In this document: piece by piece, positions 5,155 to 5,337 of the stretch
Layout of the letters: every line of letters begins with the position of its first letter
Position numbering within the stretch: the stretch's first letter is position 1
Assembly (NCBI GenBank): GCA_021786815.1
Contig: JAJYMR010000127.1
Location: forward strand, 1-5,337
Direction of reading: 5' to 3'
Length of the DNA stretch: 5,337 nucleotides
Source: Deltaproteobacteria bacterium
GTDB taxonomy: Bacteria > Desulfobacterota > Binatia > Binatales > Binataceae
Notes under the pieces: model-generated
What the model was told of the DNA's origin: nothing
Database searches by the model: none
Seen by the model: the letters and a program-made list of their open reading frames with translations, nothing else
Program-made: the position numbers and the translations under genes

Positions 5155-5337
5155 ATGGCTTACGCGATCCTGAGAATAAAGAAACTCAAGCAAGCCCAGC
5201 TCGCGGCCGCGGCCGCCCATCTCGCGCGAAGCCGTCCCACACCCAACGCTGACCCAAAGCGCGGGATAGAGACCCTCACCGGTGCTGACCCTGAAGCCGA
5301 CGTAGCGCGGCTTCTCCCCGAACGTCGCCGCCGAGAT
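5155..5337 (+). CDS. mobV: MobV/Pre-family plasmid relaxase, N-terminal part, runs off right edge
   Basis: ATG 5155 is the first start after an in-frame TAA (5149-5151) and opens 61 codons to the window end. The N-terminus MAYAILRIKKLK resembles other Mob/Pre proteins. H22 and R25 fall at the same residue numbers as H22 and R25 of MobM from pMV158, where H22 is known to be the catalytic residue. PTPNADPKR (28-36) matches the family's N-x-D-x-x-x-R motif. The enzyme nicks one strand at oriT and pilots it during conjugative mobilization; earlier work called such proteins plasmid recombination (Pre) enzymes. No clear Shine-Dalgarno precedes the ATG. Most of the protein, usually 300-500 residues, lies outside the window. 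The preceding hairpin cluster is its probable target. Confidence 0.87.
   Translation, partial: MAYAILRIKKLKQAQLAAAAAHLARSRPTPNADPKRGIETLTGADPEADVARLLPERRRRD

Noticed and set aside
4807..5220. Minus-strand 137-codon frame across the small gene, hairpin block and relaxase start
   Set aside because: It is antisense to two better-supported genes and to the inverted repeats, with an A/P/R-rich composition typical of a shadow.
1..5337. CRISPR array, tRNA, rRNA or insertion-sequence ends
   Set aside because: No regularly spaced repeats, no tRNA T-loop or cloverleaf pattern, and no transposase or terminal inverted repeats were seen.

Overview
The window is GC-rich bacterial DNA carrying what looks like the accessory cargo of a mobilizable element. 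The strongest evidence is a MobV/Pre-type plasmid relaxase that begins at 5155 and runs off the right edge. Its N-terminus keeps the family pattern, with H22, R25 and a PNADPKR stretch. Codon use in all the convincing genes is strongly G/C at third positions. Nothing identifies a genus or phylum: no rRNA, tRNA or marker gene is present.

Layout. (1) From 2707 leftwards past base 1, on the minus strand, runs one long gene. It encodes a SNF2/RapA-like DEAH helicase with an Xre-type helix-turn-helix fused to its N-terminus. It is cut by the left edge, so 902 codons are seen. The long plus-strand open frame across the same bases is an antisense shadow. (2) Bases 2708-3451 separate this gene from a divergent plus-strand unit. 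No confident protein gene lies here, but the stretch is rich in inverted repeats. They include a terminator-like hairpin whose 5' arm can instead pair with an upstream segment, behind a well-placed Shine-Dalgarno and a 30-codon frame. (3) 3452-4972 encodes a ParB-like domain joined to an MT-A70 adenine methyltransferase (DPPW at residues 243-246). The frame runs about 100 codons past the expected end of the family and overlaps the next gene. (4) 4743-4997 is a small charged protein with a strong Shine-Dalgarno. (5) 4998-5122 holds four consecutive inverted repeats just before the relaxase start, a good oriT and/or terminator candidate. (6) 5155 to the end is the relaxase.

Working together (inference). 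The small protein, hairpin block and relaxase resemble a mobilization module. A divergent pair of a DNA-translocase-type helicase and a probable adenine methyltransferase on such an element is the kind of combination seen in anti-phage systems such as DISARM (DrmD helicase plus methylase). The other DISARM genes are not visible, and the HTH fusion and ParB-MT-A70 partner are not the standard set. The most unusual non-coding signal is a perfect 26-bp palindrome inside the methyltransferase gene (3831-3856). It interlocks with a second inverted repeat (3853-3868), in the linker between the ParB-like and methyltransferase domains.
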